Shown: in pieces, positions 45,184 through 55,132 of the stretch
Position numbering within the stretch: the stretch's first letter is position 1
Layout: each line of letters starts with the position of its first letter
Assembly: GCA_037974965.1 (NCBI GenBank)
Contig: JBBPFI010000012.1
Coordinates: 806,001 to 870,000, forward strand
Direction: 5' to 3'
Source: Dacryopinax spathularia
Lineage: Eukaryota > Basidiomycota > Dacrymycetes > Dacrymycetales > Dacrymycetaceae
Length of the DNA stretch: 64,000 nucleotides
Notes under the pieces: model-generated
Told to the model about the DNA's origin: nothing
Database searches by the model: none
What the model saw: only the letters and a program-made list of their open reading frames with translations
Made by a program: the position numbers and the translations under genes

Positions 45184-45913
45184 ATGCCTTCTGCTACCTT
45201 CCATACCACAACGCCTACTTCTCCTACCTCCCGGTTGACCGTCACGTTGACTCCTATCATGTTCGTCCTTCCTCTACTTTCTCGTCATTTCCATTGTAGC
45301 TCACTAATCTACAGCACGACGCCTATCTGTAATTTAACGCCATGCACAGACTGCGCCCCTTGGCTCGCTCATCTGGGCAAATCACTGGACTTATTGACAC
45401 TTCCCTTTCCTAATAGCGCCGCGTGAGACTACCTAATTCTCCCTATCCCACTTTACCTAACACCAACGCAGGCGGCCTGCCTCAGCCTCGGCTGTCCTAT
45501 CTCCGCTCAAACTCACCGAGGGTATAAACGTCGACAAGAAATGCTACACGCCGCCCCTTATACCAAGTGACTATCCGTCGCCCACTGGCTCGCCCTTCAG
45601 CCTGGATATCAACAGCGGCGACCATCCGGCGCCAATTCCATCCTGGAACATCCCGAGCTTCTCCGATGCTGATACCTTGCCACGCCAGTCCGACGGCGAC
45701 ATGCGCTTGACTCCCTCAACCTCGCTTGCCACTACAGCCACAGGGACGGAAGCTGCTCTCATGGACGTCGCGCTCTCCCTCACTAACACAGTCGAGGTGC
45801 TTCGTAGCATTGAGAGGCGCCAAGAGCTTCTGATGAAGCGGACCCGTAAAGCTTTACGCTACAACAGGAAAGTGTCACGTAAATTGCTGCGGTTGTACAA
45901 AAGGGGCCTCTAA
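45184..45913 (+). CDS. Novel Helitron-borne protein 3 (basic C-terminal helix)
   Basis: Two exons (45184-45422 and 45472-45913; intron GTGAGA...GCAG) encode about 226 residues in one frame. The N-terminus is threonine/serine/proline-rich (MPSATFHTTTPTSPTSRL), followed by a short cysteine-containing hydrophobic stretch (PICNLTPCTDCAPWLAHL). The middle is proline-rich (PPLIPSDYPSPTGSPFSL). The C-terminus is a long helix with a strongly basic end (VEVLRSIERRQELLMKRTRK, then ALRYNRKVSRKLLRLYKRG), suited to nucleic-acid or protein contact. No family recognised. A good TATA box precedes it. It ends about 200 bp before the RPA-like gene on the same strand. Confidence 0.62.
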
Positions 45914-46109
45914 TTAGAGTGCACACACTTTAGAACATGCATGACTAGCTTGTACTCATATAGACCAAATGACATGCACCCTTCCACGGAAGCAAATCAC
46001 GGGCGCTATTGTGTGACTTGATACAAGCGGAGTCTGAATATCGCCACCTAAAGCCAACCGCCCTAGCTCGCGCATCTTTCCTTCCTACCACCACGCCCCC
46101 CCTAACACA

Positions 46110-48573
46110 ATGTCGTATCTCAAGCTTACCGCTGGCGCCTGCCGCAACATGCTCATCGGCCAGGTTGCCGAATATTCGTGCATCGTACAAGTGCAGAAAG
46201 TTGTCCCGTACCACTTCAAAATGGGCGACGATGTCAAGATCAATCAATACTTGTATGCGCGCCGTCATTTATTTTGTTGCTCTACTTACTTACCTTCCAG
46301 CAGCTTGGAGCTCAGCGATGGTACCAACTATATCGTCTGCACTCTACATCCCGACCTCTACTCCCTCGTCGAAAGAACAGAAGACGAAGTGGCAAAAGTC
46401 AAGCAGTTCAGTATGGTTCGCGTTGAGGGTTTCGTCAGGACCGTAACCTTAGGAGGTCGCATGTGCGTATCATATATGCACTGTTCTGCAGACAACCTGA
46501 TCCTCTTCCAGCACCGTCATCGTCACCGAGCTGAAGGTACTCAAGGATATGACGGCATTGAAAGGAAACCCGACCTTGTTGACGCTGACCGAACAAAACC
46601 CTACCCATACCACGTCTACGTCTCGTCAGCGTACTGCTTCGTCGGGTAAACAGCTTACGCACATCCCTTTTAACGCGGCTTTGCTTCCCGACGATGGTGC
46701 CGACAAACCCGCAACTTATTGTATCATTAAGAAGGCCGCGAGCAATCCTATTCCCAAGGGATCTCGTGTCCACAAACGTTACCGCATTGCCGACATCAAG
46801 AGCACCACCACGAGGTAAGCTCTTCGGACATCAACACACATACCTGGCCAGTAACCATATCACGCCGCAGATTCTGGGTCGTAGCTCGTTTGACTCGCAA
46901 ATCTACCAAATCAGAATATAGCAGCGATAAGGGCTCAGGCGCTCGCCAGCTGCTTACTCTGCACGACGAATCAGTCAGTCTCTTTTTTCTTACTCGCGCT
47001 TCACTTACTCACGCGGCTTTGACAGGGCGAAATAGGTGCTGTCGTATGGAACTCCGCTGTGGAAGCCAGCGACAAAATGGTCGTGGGCAAAGTACATGAT
47101 AGCTCAGGTCTGTCGCCTCCCTGCTAACAACCCTCTAGGTATATGCACTCCATAATGGATCCACCTTGCCTCGCAATGCAGCAACAAACCCGATCCCTCA
47201 TTCCGCCCAGCTCAATTTCAATCCGGGCGCGAGATTCGAAGAGGTATGAGGCAAAGCTTTCCTTAACCTTGCAACTCTGACGACAACCAAGGTTGCGGAC
47301 GATGGTTCCATCCCACGCCATTGGTTCAACGCCATCGATCTTGATCGCGTAGCGCATCTGCGCGAGGGCGATTATTTCGGTGCGCATGATATATGCACAG
47401 CGAATGACACATTGTTTGACCTGAGCTTAGATATTCGCGCCATCATACACTCCGTTGGAAAAGGCGTCAAGTTCAAGCCAAAGTCGGGCAAGGTACTCAT
47501 CACGTTATTCTCACGCGTCTTCCCCTCACGCCTTCGTCTAGAAAGATACGCCTACCAGTTTCCTTGACGTCTGCGTTGTAGACAAATCGCTTGCCATGCT
47601 GAGGATTTGCGTCTGGCAAGACTTCCGCGCAGACTTCGAAGGACAGGAAGGGCGCGCTGTCTCTATTAAAGGACTGAAGTGGGATTATCATATGGGTGCC
47701 AGTGGCATGACTAAGACGGGCAGAACTATCATCTGGTACGACGACGAGTCCCCAGCGCACAAAGAGCTTTGCGATTGGTAAGCAGCTTCTGCCCGCGCTC
47801 GTTTTCGCCTCCAACAAATAATAGGTACGCGAGGCAGAAGACAACCACCTTCCACCTTCTTTCCGCCCTCTTTACCGCATCCGGTAACAAGCCGGCCGAC
47901 GCCACCGACCCCGGCGAATGCGTTACTATCCAGGACGTCGAAGAACGTGGTTTAGGCAAGCGCGAAGAGCCCGACACTTTCGACCTCATTGCAGATATCG
48001 AGGTCATCTCAACGGCGGAGGTCGGATATTACGCCTGCCGTGATTCGGAATGCCAGCGTCGCGCCAAATACCTTGAGGACCAGAAGATATGGTCCTGTGA
48101 CTCATGTGGCACTACCTTCCGCAACCCACGCTTCCTGTACGTGTCGTCGGTTACAACAACTGGCAAGCCTAATATATGCGCAGGTTCCACCTCTCCATCC
48201 GCTTGGATGATGGTAGTCCCAATACTGTTGTCGCTACATCTTTCGATGATGTCGGCAGAAGCCTATTCGGCGATCTTGCTATCACCCTCCACCGACTCCA
48301 AAACAGCGACAAGGTAATTGTAGTCTCGCGACCCTAGTCCGTATCTAACTCGCGTACTAGGACGAGGACGTAGAAACCTTCGAAGCCTACCTCGATAAAG
48401 TGAAGGGCCGCTATCGCGTCACTGTCGATGCGCAGACGACCGTCAACGAAGTCCCGAATGGCCATGTAAGTCATGCCGTCTATACAACTCCGCCGCTAAT
48501 CCTCCCACAGACGTACGTCAACGAAAGCTGGATCATTTCCAAGATGGTCCGCGATGGTCCTGACACCGACTGA
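46110..48573 (+). CDS. RPA70-like single-strand DNA-binding protein carried by the Helitron
   Basis: This is a large-subunit replication protein A homologue, which coats single-stranded DNA. Twelve exons join in frame into about 642 residues: 46110-46252, 46301-46462, 46512-46814, 46871-46973, 47026-47091, 47139-47243, 47292-47492, 47542-47777, 47825-48136, 48184-48313, 48361-48465 and 48511-48573. Domains in order are an N-terminal OB fold (LTAGACRNMLIG, LELSDGTNYIVCTL; about 1-105), DBD-A (RFWVVARLTRKS, LLTLHDESGEIGAVVWN; about 200-330), DBD-B (DTPTSFLDVCVVDKS; about 360-430) and DBD-C with a zinc ribbon (YYACRDSECQRR, WSCDSCGTTF; about 490-640). The four zinc cysteines are intact. Length and layout match cellular RPA70, so this is no fragment. 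Plant Helitrons are known to carry RPA-like genes. The likely role is protection of the displaced strand in transposition. Confidence 0.88.
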
Positions 48574-48613
48574 GCCTCAACCGCGTCCTTTACGAACTGC
48601 TTCCACTCTTCTC

Positions 48614-49358
48614 ATGCACTGTACAACACGCACGGTTACCAATGACGACCCGAATACCACTCCCCGGCTTGAAGAATTCTTTGTACCGAATGCCCCTCAT
48701 GTAATCCCACGGACTACTCATGATAATGGATGCCGTTTACTGTATACTGGTGTGAGTCCCAGGCGTCGAACTAACCCTTTCTGCAAGCAGACATACCCCT
48801 ACCTGGCTTAAGGTGCGTATCATCATGATCGCCACCGAATATAGTACTAACTACATCTTCGCAGATACACTCAACATTCCTCCTACTATCCTTCCACGAT
48901 ATCGTTTCACATGCTCACCTTCACGTTCGGCAATCCAAGTTTGACTCTACCGCCTCGCCCACCGCATCCTTCCGCCCAGCCTAAATATGTGTGTACGCCC
49001 TAATACTAGCAACCGCATTATTTACTAATGCTTCATAAAGGCACGCCCTTCATTCCTACTATTCGACTTTCTAACCGAAGTCGCTTTCCCTTATCCCGTG
49101 CGCATTTTATTCTTGCGTAATTATACTGGCGACGCTGACGTAATTGCATCCGCTTCCGCGTCCAGGATAATCACGTGCACATTCATGACTCTCCTCCGCG
49201 TCGAGGAAGGACCCTACTCGACATTGCTAATTGCCTCCGCCCTCTCTGGGCGCTCGTTCTACTCACCAACGCCGTCTTTCCTCGCACGACCTCTCTCGAC
49301 TCTTCAACAACGACATCTATACCTCTCGGGACAAGTTACAACTTCTAGCAATTCGTAA
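48614..49358 (+). CDS. Novel Helitron-borne protein 4 (199 residues)
   Basis: No family recognised. Four exons, 48614-48749, 48791-48812, 48865-48988 and 49041-49358, stay in frame through three introns, one flanking a 22-bp micro-exon. This supports a real gene. An earlier in-frame ATG at 48554 overlaps the last codons of the RPA-like gene in another frame, so I prefer 48614. The protein starts MHCTTRTVTNDDPNTTPRL. Its ordered parts include RLEEFFVPNAPHVIPRTTHD, FHMLTFTFGNPSLTLP, and FLLFDFLTEVAFPYPVRILF, and the end is serine/threonine-rich. It starts only about 40 bp after the RPA-like stop, so the two may be co-regulated. Confidence 0.58.
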
Positions 49359-49410
49359 GTACTAACGTTCTCCGTTTAATTAAACAAAAACTGACCTGCT
49401 CGTACAGCAT

Positions 49411-50098
49411 ATGCCTGCTGTTACGCGTTCTGGAGGACGCGGTGGCGGACGTGGCGGCAAGGTACGCATATACGTCCTTCTCGTACAACTTCGACTAATC
49501 TTATAACAGAAAGGCGGACGTAATCGCCCGGCTAGCACCTACAAGGCGTCTATAAAGAACGGAGGGTCGACTAAAGCAGCTCCTAAAGGCGACAAGGGCG
49601 AAACGGAAGAGGAAGATGCAATGGTACGTCTCGCAGCACTTTCACCCCTTTCCACATTCTCTAACCAACCGTTTCTTACACAGGACATCGATCCACCGGC
49701 CGAAGATACTACAGCCGCCAGTACTGAGGTGCGCCCATACTTTGTCGCCAGTTACTTAGCTAACGGAGCGTTTCTAGACGCATACAGCTAACCCCGGCGA
49801 TCATACTACTACGACGTCCACGAACATGGCGACGGACGACCCCATCGTCCTTACCAGCGGCGCCTCGACGACTAGCACCAACGTCAACTTCGACAATCTC
49901 GTCGGTGCTAGTACTGCCCTTCTTCGCGACAACCAGTCGCAGCTCGGTATCCTCGTCTTGCAGAACCTCGATCATATCCGCCAACTCGAAGCCGACCTGG
50001 ACGCTGCGAACGACGAAGTCGTCCTCGTTAGAGCTCGCCACGATCGTCTGCAGGCCGCCTACGATAAACTCCGCGAGGAACTTCAGCGCAGGCACTAA
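49411..50098 (+). CDS. RGG-motif and coiled-coil protein at the right end of the Helitron
   Basis: Four exons, 49411-49461, 49510-49623, 49684-49728 and 49778-50098, give 176 residues without frame loss. The N-terminus is an arginine-glycine tract (SGGRGGGRGGKKGGRNR), typical of RNA or single-strand DNA contact. Then come a lysine-rich stretch, an acidic run (KGETEEEDAMDIDPPAED), a threonine-rich linker and a C-terminal coiled coil (NLDHIRQLEADLDAANDEVV to YDKLREELQRRH). The short second, third and first exons follow domain borders. No known family. A coiled-coil protein at the opposite end of the element (33858-34519) has a similar plan without clear sequence identity. Confidence 0.62.
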
Positions 50099-50725
50099 TG
50101 TCGCCCAGTGCCTACCGTTATACAACACTCAGTCGCCTGTACCAGTTCGCTACTTCAAGCTCTCGCCGTAGATTACATTACGAGTCCTTTTGTACCTAGG
50201 ATTAGTTACAAACTACCGCGTGTAATGCCATACAGTACCCTGTCCGCTTACTTAAGCATCTCTTATTAAGCATCTCTTACACTTAAGCATCTCTTATTAA
50301 GCATATCTTACTTAAGCAGCGTTGTCCAGGCCTGCGCGGAGCGGTTGACTATTCCAGTTGGTGACGCGCCAATTCCCGGACCCTTTCAGAATCCCGCCGA
50401 ACGCGCAGCTAATGCACAGCCTCTCCCCCTTATGCTACCCTTTACTGTACGCTGAGCCGATCGCCGGGTTTACGGTCACCATTCAATTTCACGGCTCAGC
50501 ACTGCGACGCCAACACACCGCACCGCTTTCAACCACTGAAGTGACAGAGGCGAGCTGGGCTTGTCCTTTGACGACCGACGACGAACTAAGGATCACTGTC
50601 GACTTACCTTTCTACTGCTATTACTTGCTAGACTCTTGCTGGTGGACTAGACTGGAATTGAGGCTACCGTACTGTATCTAGCTCAGGGCTTGTAACGAAG
50701 AAGAGGAGAGGCAAGATGGCACGAG
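50099..50725. other. Intergenic region with the right boundary of the Helitron
   Basis: The stretch holds the 3' end of the last element gene, the direct repeats at 50247-50319 and, to the right, the promoter of the host membrane-protein gene. The element end (CTRR) lies somewhere in it, but several CTRR tetramers are present and no clear hairpin selects one. Confidence 0.45.
50247..50319 (+). repeat. Short direct-repeat array near the right end of the Helitron
   Basis: The motif TTAAGCATCTCTTA and close variants occur four times within about 70 bp, followed by a partial TTAAGCAG. Spacing is 14-17 bp. Location just inside the presumed right end suggests subterminal binding sites or a slippage product; the first reading is inference. 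It is not a CRISPR array: units are too short and have no unique spacers. Confidence 0.65.
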
Positions 50726-52163
50726 ATGGCACAGGTCATATATTCTGCTGCTGCGGTACGCCCACCCAGCCTACCCTCGCCTAGGAGAGACAGTACTAAT
50801 CCAGGATGTAGCCATACCCCTCCTAAACACGGGCATCTACCTCTCCCTGCTCGAGCAGCTCTCAGCCGGTATACTCATTGGCACACTCCTCCTCGCCGCA
50901 CCACCAGGTACGTCCCCACGCCCACCCCTAGAGGCAGACTGGGTTGTTGACGAGAGGTCGTTTCGTAGTGGTCGGCGTCTCCGTCCCAACATTCACGATC
51001 TACCTCCTCGCCGGCCTCCTCTACCTCACCTCCCTCGCCCAGATCCTGGGGTTCTTCGGCGTCTCCCGTGAATCGACCTCGCTCTTCCGCACCTACACAT
51101 GGATAAACACCTCCCTCGTCCTCGCCTGTTTTGCCTGTGCGGCCGCGCTGATCGGCGTCTCTGCTGCACGGCATAGTCAGGTGGTGAGCGCTTGTGAGGC
51201 GAGTTTCTTCCCGCAGGTCGCGGGGGGGACGACGGGTGTTGGGTCGGATGTGCTGGATGGGGAAGGGCAGAGCGTGTGCAATATCTTTGCTTGGGTCGAT
51301 ATTGGCTTGCTGGGCGGGCTGTGGTTGTTACTGGCGATCTTCCAGGTGCGTCCGCCTTCGCCCGTTGCTTCTCTCCCCAAATCTCCTCCTATTCTTCTCA
51401 CCCTATTTCCCCCTCTCCCCCTCTCCGTCTCTTTCCTCTTCTGTTCTCCCATCCTCCACTTGCAGTGATGAATCAGAGCTAACGCACCCGCGCTTAGGGC
51501 TACCTCCTCCTAATAACATCCTTCTACGCCCGCGACCAACTCGCAGACCACAAACACTACTACTCGATCTACAGCACACAAGACGACATCCTCCTGTCCG
51601 ACCGACCCGGCCAGAACCCCTGGGACACCCGCGCCTCTCTCGATGAGATCCGCGAGCCGGACTATTCTTACGGTCCGGGTGAGCAGAACCTGGCTGGCGG
51701 AGCTGGGGTCGGGGCGGGGGGGCAGTATGGTGCTGGCACCGGGTACAGGGACGACGCACCTGGGGCAGGGCTGATGCACCAACGAAGCGGGAGCGAAGCC
51801 AGCCAAGCCAGTACGATCCGAGGGGAACCGTTCATCCCCCCCACCTCGCCACCGCGAGGCGGCTTTGGGCAGGGCTATAACCCGGGTCCCCGCTCGCCGC
51901 CTCCTCTGGGCCCGCGCTCGCCCCCACCTGGAGCCGGGATGGGAGGATATGGACAGCCTCAAGCGGGGACATGGACGGAAGATGGGCCTGCGCCGACGTA
52001 TCATACCCGCTCTCCGTCGCCGCCGCTGCCTGCGATTCCTGGTGGTGGTGCTGGTGATGCGGAGGGAGCGGAGCTGGGGAGGGAGCCGAGGAGCACGGAG
52101 AGGAGGACAGGGGTGTATCAGGGTGACATACCCGGCCAAATGGGGCGGTTCGATCGGCCGTAA
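50726..52163 (+). CDS. Multispanning membrane protein with disordered proline-rich tail
   Basis: Four exons, 50726-50755, 50805-50907, 50969-51345 and 51498-52163, encode about 391 residues. Start MAQVIYSAAA at 50726. Hydrophobic segments: ILIGTLLLAAPP, FTIYLLAGLLYLTSLAQILG, NTSLVLACFACAAALIGVSA and IGLLGGLWLLLAIFQGYLLL, so about four transmembrane helices in the first 190 residues. The C-terminal 200 residues are glycine/proline-rich and disordered (RSPPPLGPRSPPPGAGMGGY), ending DIPGQMGRFDRP. This layout is common among fungal plasma-membrane proteins of unknown function. No transport or enzyme motif is visible. It is the first host gene to the right of the Helitron. Confidence 0.78.
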
Positions 52164-52580
52164 GCGCACCTCACCGCCCATCCCCATCTGTCCGCGCTGC
52201 CGGAGGTCAGGAAGAGGTAGATGCACTGGGAGGAGCTTAGGTCGTGGATGGATCGGAGTAGGGGAGTAGGGAAGCAAGAGTAGGTAGGGGTGGACGGACT
52301 GTATTTTTCTTTTCATACTTTTTGTTTTGCATGTCACGCACGTACGCATGGACTCTGTTGAGCAGTGTAAACGATCTCATTCCCTTATTGGAGACTGTAG
52401 TATCCTGCATCCTGCATTCCAGCAATGGCTAGGGCAAGCATCAATGGTGTCTAGCATCTCTCGCATGACACTACGCTTCCTGAGCTCGCTACGCTCGCTG
52501 CACTACGCGCACAACGTTACGCTCGCTACACCACGCTGGCTTCGCTCACTTGCTACGCTGCGCTCGCTCCGCTCGCCACG
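52164..52580. other. Intergenic region between convergent genes, with a degenerate repeat
   Basis: The stretch separates the 3' ends of the membrane-protein gene and the bL17m gene. Its last 100 bp are a degenerate repeat (listed separately). No gene is seen. Confidence 0.5.
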
Positions 52581-52583
52581 CTA
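52486..52583. repeat. Degenerate CTACGCTCGCT-type repeat
   Basis: About 100 bp consist of irregular copies of a 10-12 bp unit with the core CTACGCTCGCT or GCTCGCTACG, varying in length and base. It overlaps the stop region of the bL17m gene. It reads as simple-sequence expansion in a 3' flank. Confidence 0.5.
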
Positions 52584-53791
52584 CAAAGAAGGCATCCTCG
52601 CCCTCCTCTCCTCCTCCCTCCTCTCCATCTCCTCCCTCTCCAACCTATCCAGCTCCTCATCCCACTCCCTCTCCTTCCCCTCGTCCCAACCCATCATCCT
52701 CGGCCTCTCGAACGTCTTCCTCCCCAACGCCCCCCTAGCGATATTCAGCCCCACCCTCCCCACATCCATCCCCGTCAGTCTCTCCCCCGCCCAAGGGGTC
52801 TTGCCCACTTTCAGGGCGTTAGGCTCCGCCTCCCTGTCCCAGGTGGAAGGCCGTTTCCCGTCGTCTTTCAGCATGGGCCGCACTCGCCTCAACCCGCCAA
52901 GGACGTCAGGCTCGCGCAGGAGCTCGTTCACGTACTCACGGGCTTTGGCGTTCAGCTCCGCTACGCCGGAGGGTCCGCGGTACTTGAGCACTTTGGCGCG
53001 GTTGAGCCGCGTGTTAGGGCGGAGCATCTTCTCTGCTTCTTCTCCATTCAAATCCAGTTCTCCTTCTCTTGCTCCCTCCGCTCCAGCCCCACCTGCGGCC
53101 CCCTCGGCCCCTGCCGCACCTGCGCTGACTCCGCCGACGGCCCCATCCGCCAACTCATCAGCAGGCAAAGCAACCCCCCACCTCCTCTCCCTCTCCTCCA
53201 TCCTCACAAACCCGCCCAACACTTCCCGCCCCACGGCCCGAGCAGTGATCTCAAACCTGATATCCTGCGGGTTGTCGACGAGCTCGAGGATCGCCATGGG
53301 TGCGTGGTCCCCGAAACGGTTGCCGTATTTGTGGATCCGGGTGTAGCCGCCGGGGCGGGTGGAGTACCGGGGGACGTAGGTTTGGTATAGGAGGGGGAGG
53401 GTGTCGCGTTGGTTCTGCGCGAGCGAGCATTAGCGAGCTCATCCAGCGAGTTACAGACTCTACCAAAGGGTGGCTCAAAGGTGCAGAAGTGAAAGTAGGA
53501 AACTGCCGGGCAGGAAGAATGAAATCGGTGAAATACAAAGAGGTACAAAAGTCAAATGAAGCCTGAAGTCGCACGCACCAATACGAACGCCTGAATTTCC
53601 TGCCTCGCCTTCTCCGACCCCTTCTTCGCCAGCGTGATCATCTTCTCCGCCAACGGAGCTGCCTCCTTAGCCTTGGCGAGAGTTGTCTTGACCTGCTGAT
53701 ACTGCAACAAACTCGAGACGAGGTTTCTGAGCATGAGCATCCTATGCGCTGTAGGGCGGGAAAGTCGGCGGTGGGCTTTTCCGTGCTTCAT
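52581..53791 (-). CDS. Mitochondrial ribosomal protein bL17m
   Basis: This is a large-subunit mitoribosomal protein, bacterial L17 family (yeast MRPL8 type). Exon 1 (53791-53579) has the diagnostic start [20 protein letters not shown], then [23 protein letters not shown] and [10 protein letters not shown]. An intron GTGCGTGC...GCAG joins exon 2 (53414-52581) at [20 protein letters not shown]. The block [20 protein letters not shown] and AILELVDN complete the L17 domain by about residue 122. The remaining C-terminal extension, about 225 residues, holds an alanine/glycine-rich insert ([20 protein letters not shown]) and a charged helical end. Such extensions are usual in mitoribosomes, though this is long. 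The total is about 348 residues. Confidence 0.92.
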
Positions 53792-54092
53792 CTTGCTTCT
53801 CTTCTCCCTTGGGTTACCAGCTGCCGCAGAGAGAAGAAGGAGAGGTCAGAGGGGATGGCAGGAGGAACGGTTGCGCGGTGTCGTGAGCGCGCGATGAACG
53901 ACTTTCCCGATTTAGAAGGTGTGAAATGCTGCCCTGCCGCTATCGGAGTACGAAACCCAAAATCCGCTTCCGCTGCTCTCTTCGCTCATCGCATCGCAAG
54001 TCAGCGCACACACTCGCCCACTCAATCGAGCTCACCGTCTTCTCCTCCTGCTCGCCTCTCAACACCACCACAAAAGACCCAGCTCACCCAAA
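53792..54092. other. Divergent promoter between bL17m and acyl carrier protein genes
   Basis: The 300 bp lie between two start codons of nuclear genes for mitochondrial proteins and probably serve both. No gene seen. Confidence 0.5.
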
Positions 54093-54919
54093 ATGTCATT
54101 CACGCGGTGTGCACGCCTCGTCGCCCCCACCGTCCTCCGCACGGCCGCTCGCTCACCCGCTGCCCGGCTCGTCCTGCCCCGCGCACTGCCAACAGCTGCG
54201 TCCCATGCCAGCCGCGCACTGCCGTTGGCGTTTGTGAGGTCTTATGCGAGCGGAGGGTCGTTGGGGAAGGAGGAGATCACTCAGCGTGTGTTGGAGGTCA
54301 TTAAGAGCTTTGAGAAGGTTGATGCTGGAAAGGTGCGCCTCGACTTCCCTTACCTTCCCTCGCCCAATTACGATTCGTCTTCTACCCCCGATATCCCACG
54401 CTCTCCTCCGCCCTTTCCATCCTCCCGCCGCTCCTTACTGCTGCTGTCGTGTGGAGATGAGATGTACTGACATGTAACGCGCAGCTGAAGACCTCCTCGT
54501 CCTTCACCGAAGACCTCGGCCTGGATAGCCTCGACGCAGTCGAAGTAGTCATGGCCATCGAGGAGGAGTTCAGCATCGAGATCCCCGACGCCGAGGCCGA
54601 TGCTATCACTACCGTTCAGGAAGGTGCGTTCAACTCTCCATCTCCATGTTCTATAATCCGTTTTCCACTTCTCGACCGAAACGCCTGCCGAATTCTCTGA
54701 GAGCTCTTGAACCGTTTCAGTGTGGCGGAGTTCATTATCCCTTCTCGCTCGATTCACTCTTATCCCTCCTTTCCTTGTTTACCGTATATCTTTGTTCGAT
54801 ACTGACAACCCACCAGCGATCGACTACATCGCCAAAACCCCGGAAGGTACGTCCCTTCCCCCCTCATCCAATAAACATACGAAAACTGACGCATTTCTTT
54901 ATTTCCAACAGCCGTTTAA
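54093..54919 (+). CDS. Mitochondrial acyl carrier protein
   Basis: This carrier of fatty-acyl chains is for mitochondrial fatty acid and lipoate synthesis and is also a subunit of complex I and of LYR complexes. Four exons, 54093-54332, 54485-54623, 54817-54846 and 54912-54919, give 138 residues. The first 50 residues form a classical mitochondrial presequence, arginine-, alanine- and proline-rich without acids ([20 protein letters not shown]). The mature part has [19 protein letters not shown] and the phosphopantetheine site [20 protein letters not shown] with its serine at about residue 92, then [20 protein letters not shown]. The last exon codes for only two residues and the stop. The gene is intact and diverges from bL17m. 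Confidence 0.93.
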
Positions 54920-55132
54920 CTACACCCTTCCAACCGTACCTAGCACCCAATGCCATATTTCCATCCGTTCATCCGTTCGCTCCATGTTGCCCCGCTCATA
55001 GTTCGCATAAAAATCAATAATCGGAACCCGTGCCCCCATCCCTCATCCCCTCCACTCATCCACCCTGCTCTCCCGCTTTCCAACCCGCCTACGCTCCAAG
55101 CGAGCAGAGAGGGCGTTAGAGGCGAAAAGGGC

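Larger units (their letters stand above)
33858..50319 (+). mobile_element. Giant Helitron-type rolling-circle transposon (approximate limits)
   Basis: The element is defined by its intact Rep/helicase gene (34776-40637) and by a run of eight other genes before host genes resume at 50726. Its cargo is a coiled-coil protein gene (33858-34519, minus), a novel gene (41065-42286), two head-to-head paralogues (42335-43795 minus; about 44091-44870 plus), a basic-tailed protein (45184-45913), an RPA70-like gene (46110-48573), a novel gene (48614-49358) and an RGG/coiled-coil gene (49411-50098). A direct-repeat array at 50247-50319 may mark the right subterminal region. True ends were not resolved: a Helitron should start with TC and end with CTRR after a hairpin, inserted between A and T. 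Nothing in the main gene looks decayed, so the copy is probably young. Whether all the cargo moves with the element is inference. Confidence 0.72.

Noticed and set aside
50247-50319. CRISPR-like array
   Set aside because: Units are 14 bp without unique spacers, and the genome is eukaryotic.
50320-50700. A specific CTRR terminus for the Helitron
   Set aside because: Several CTAG, CTAA and CTGG tetramers occur but none is preceded by a clear hairpin; choosing one would be guesswork.
52327-53346. 339-codon plus-strand frame
   Set aside because: It is the antisense shadow of the bL17m gene, whose product is clearly recognised.
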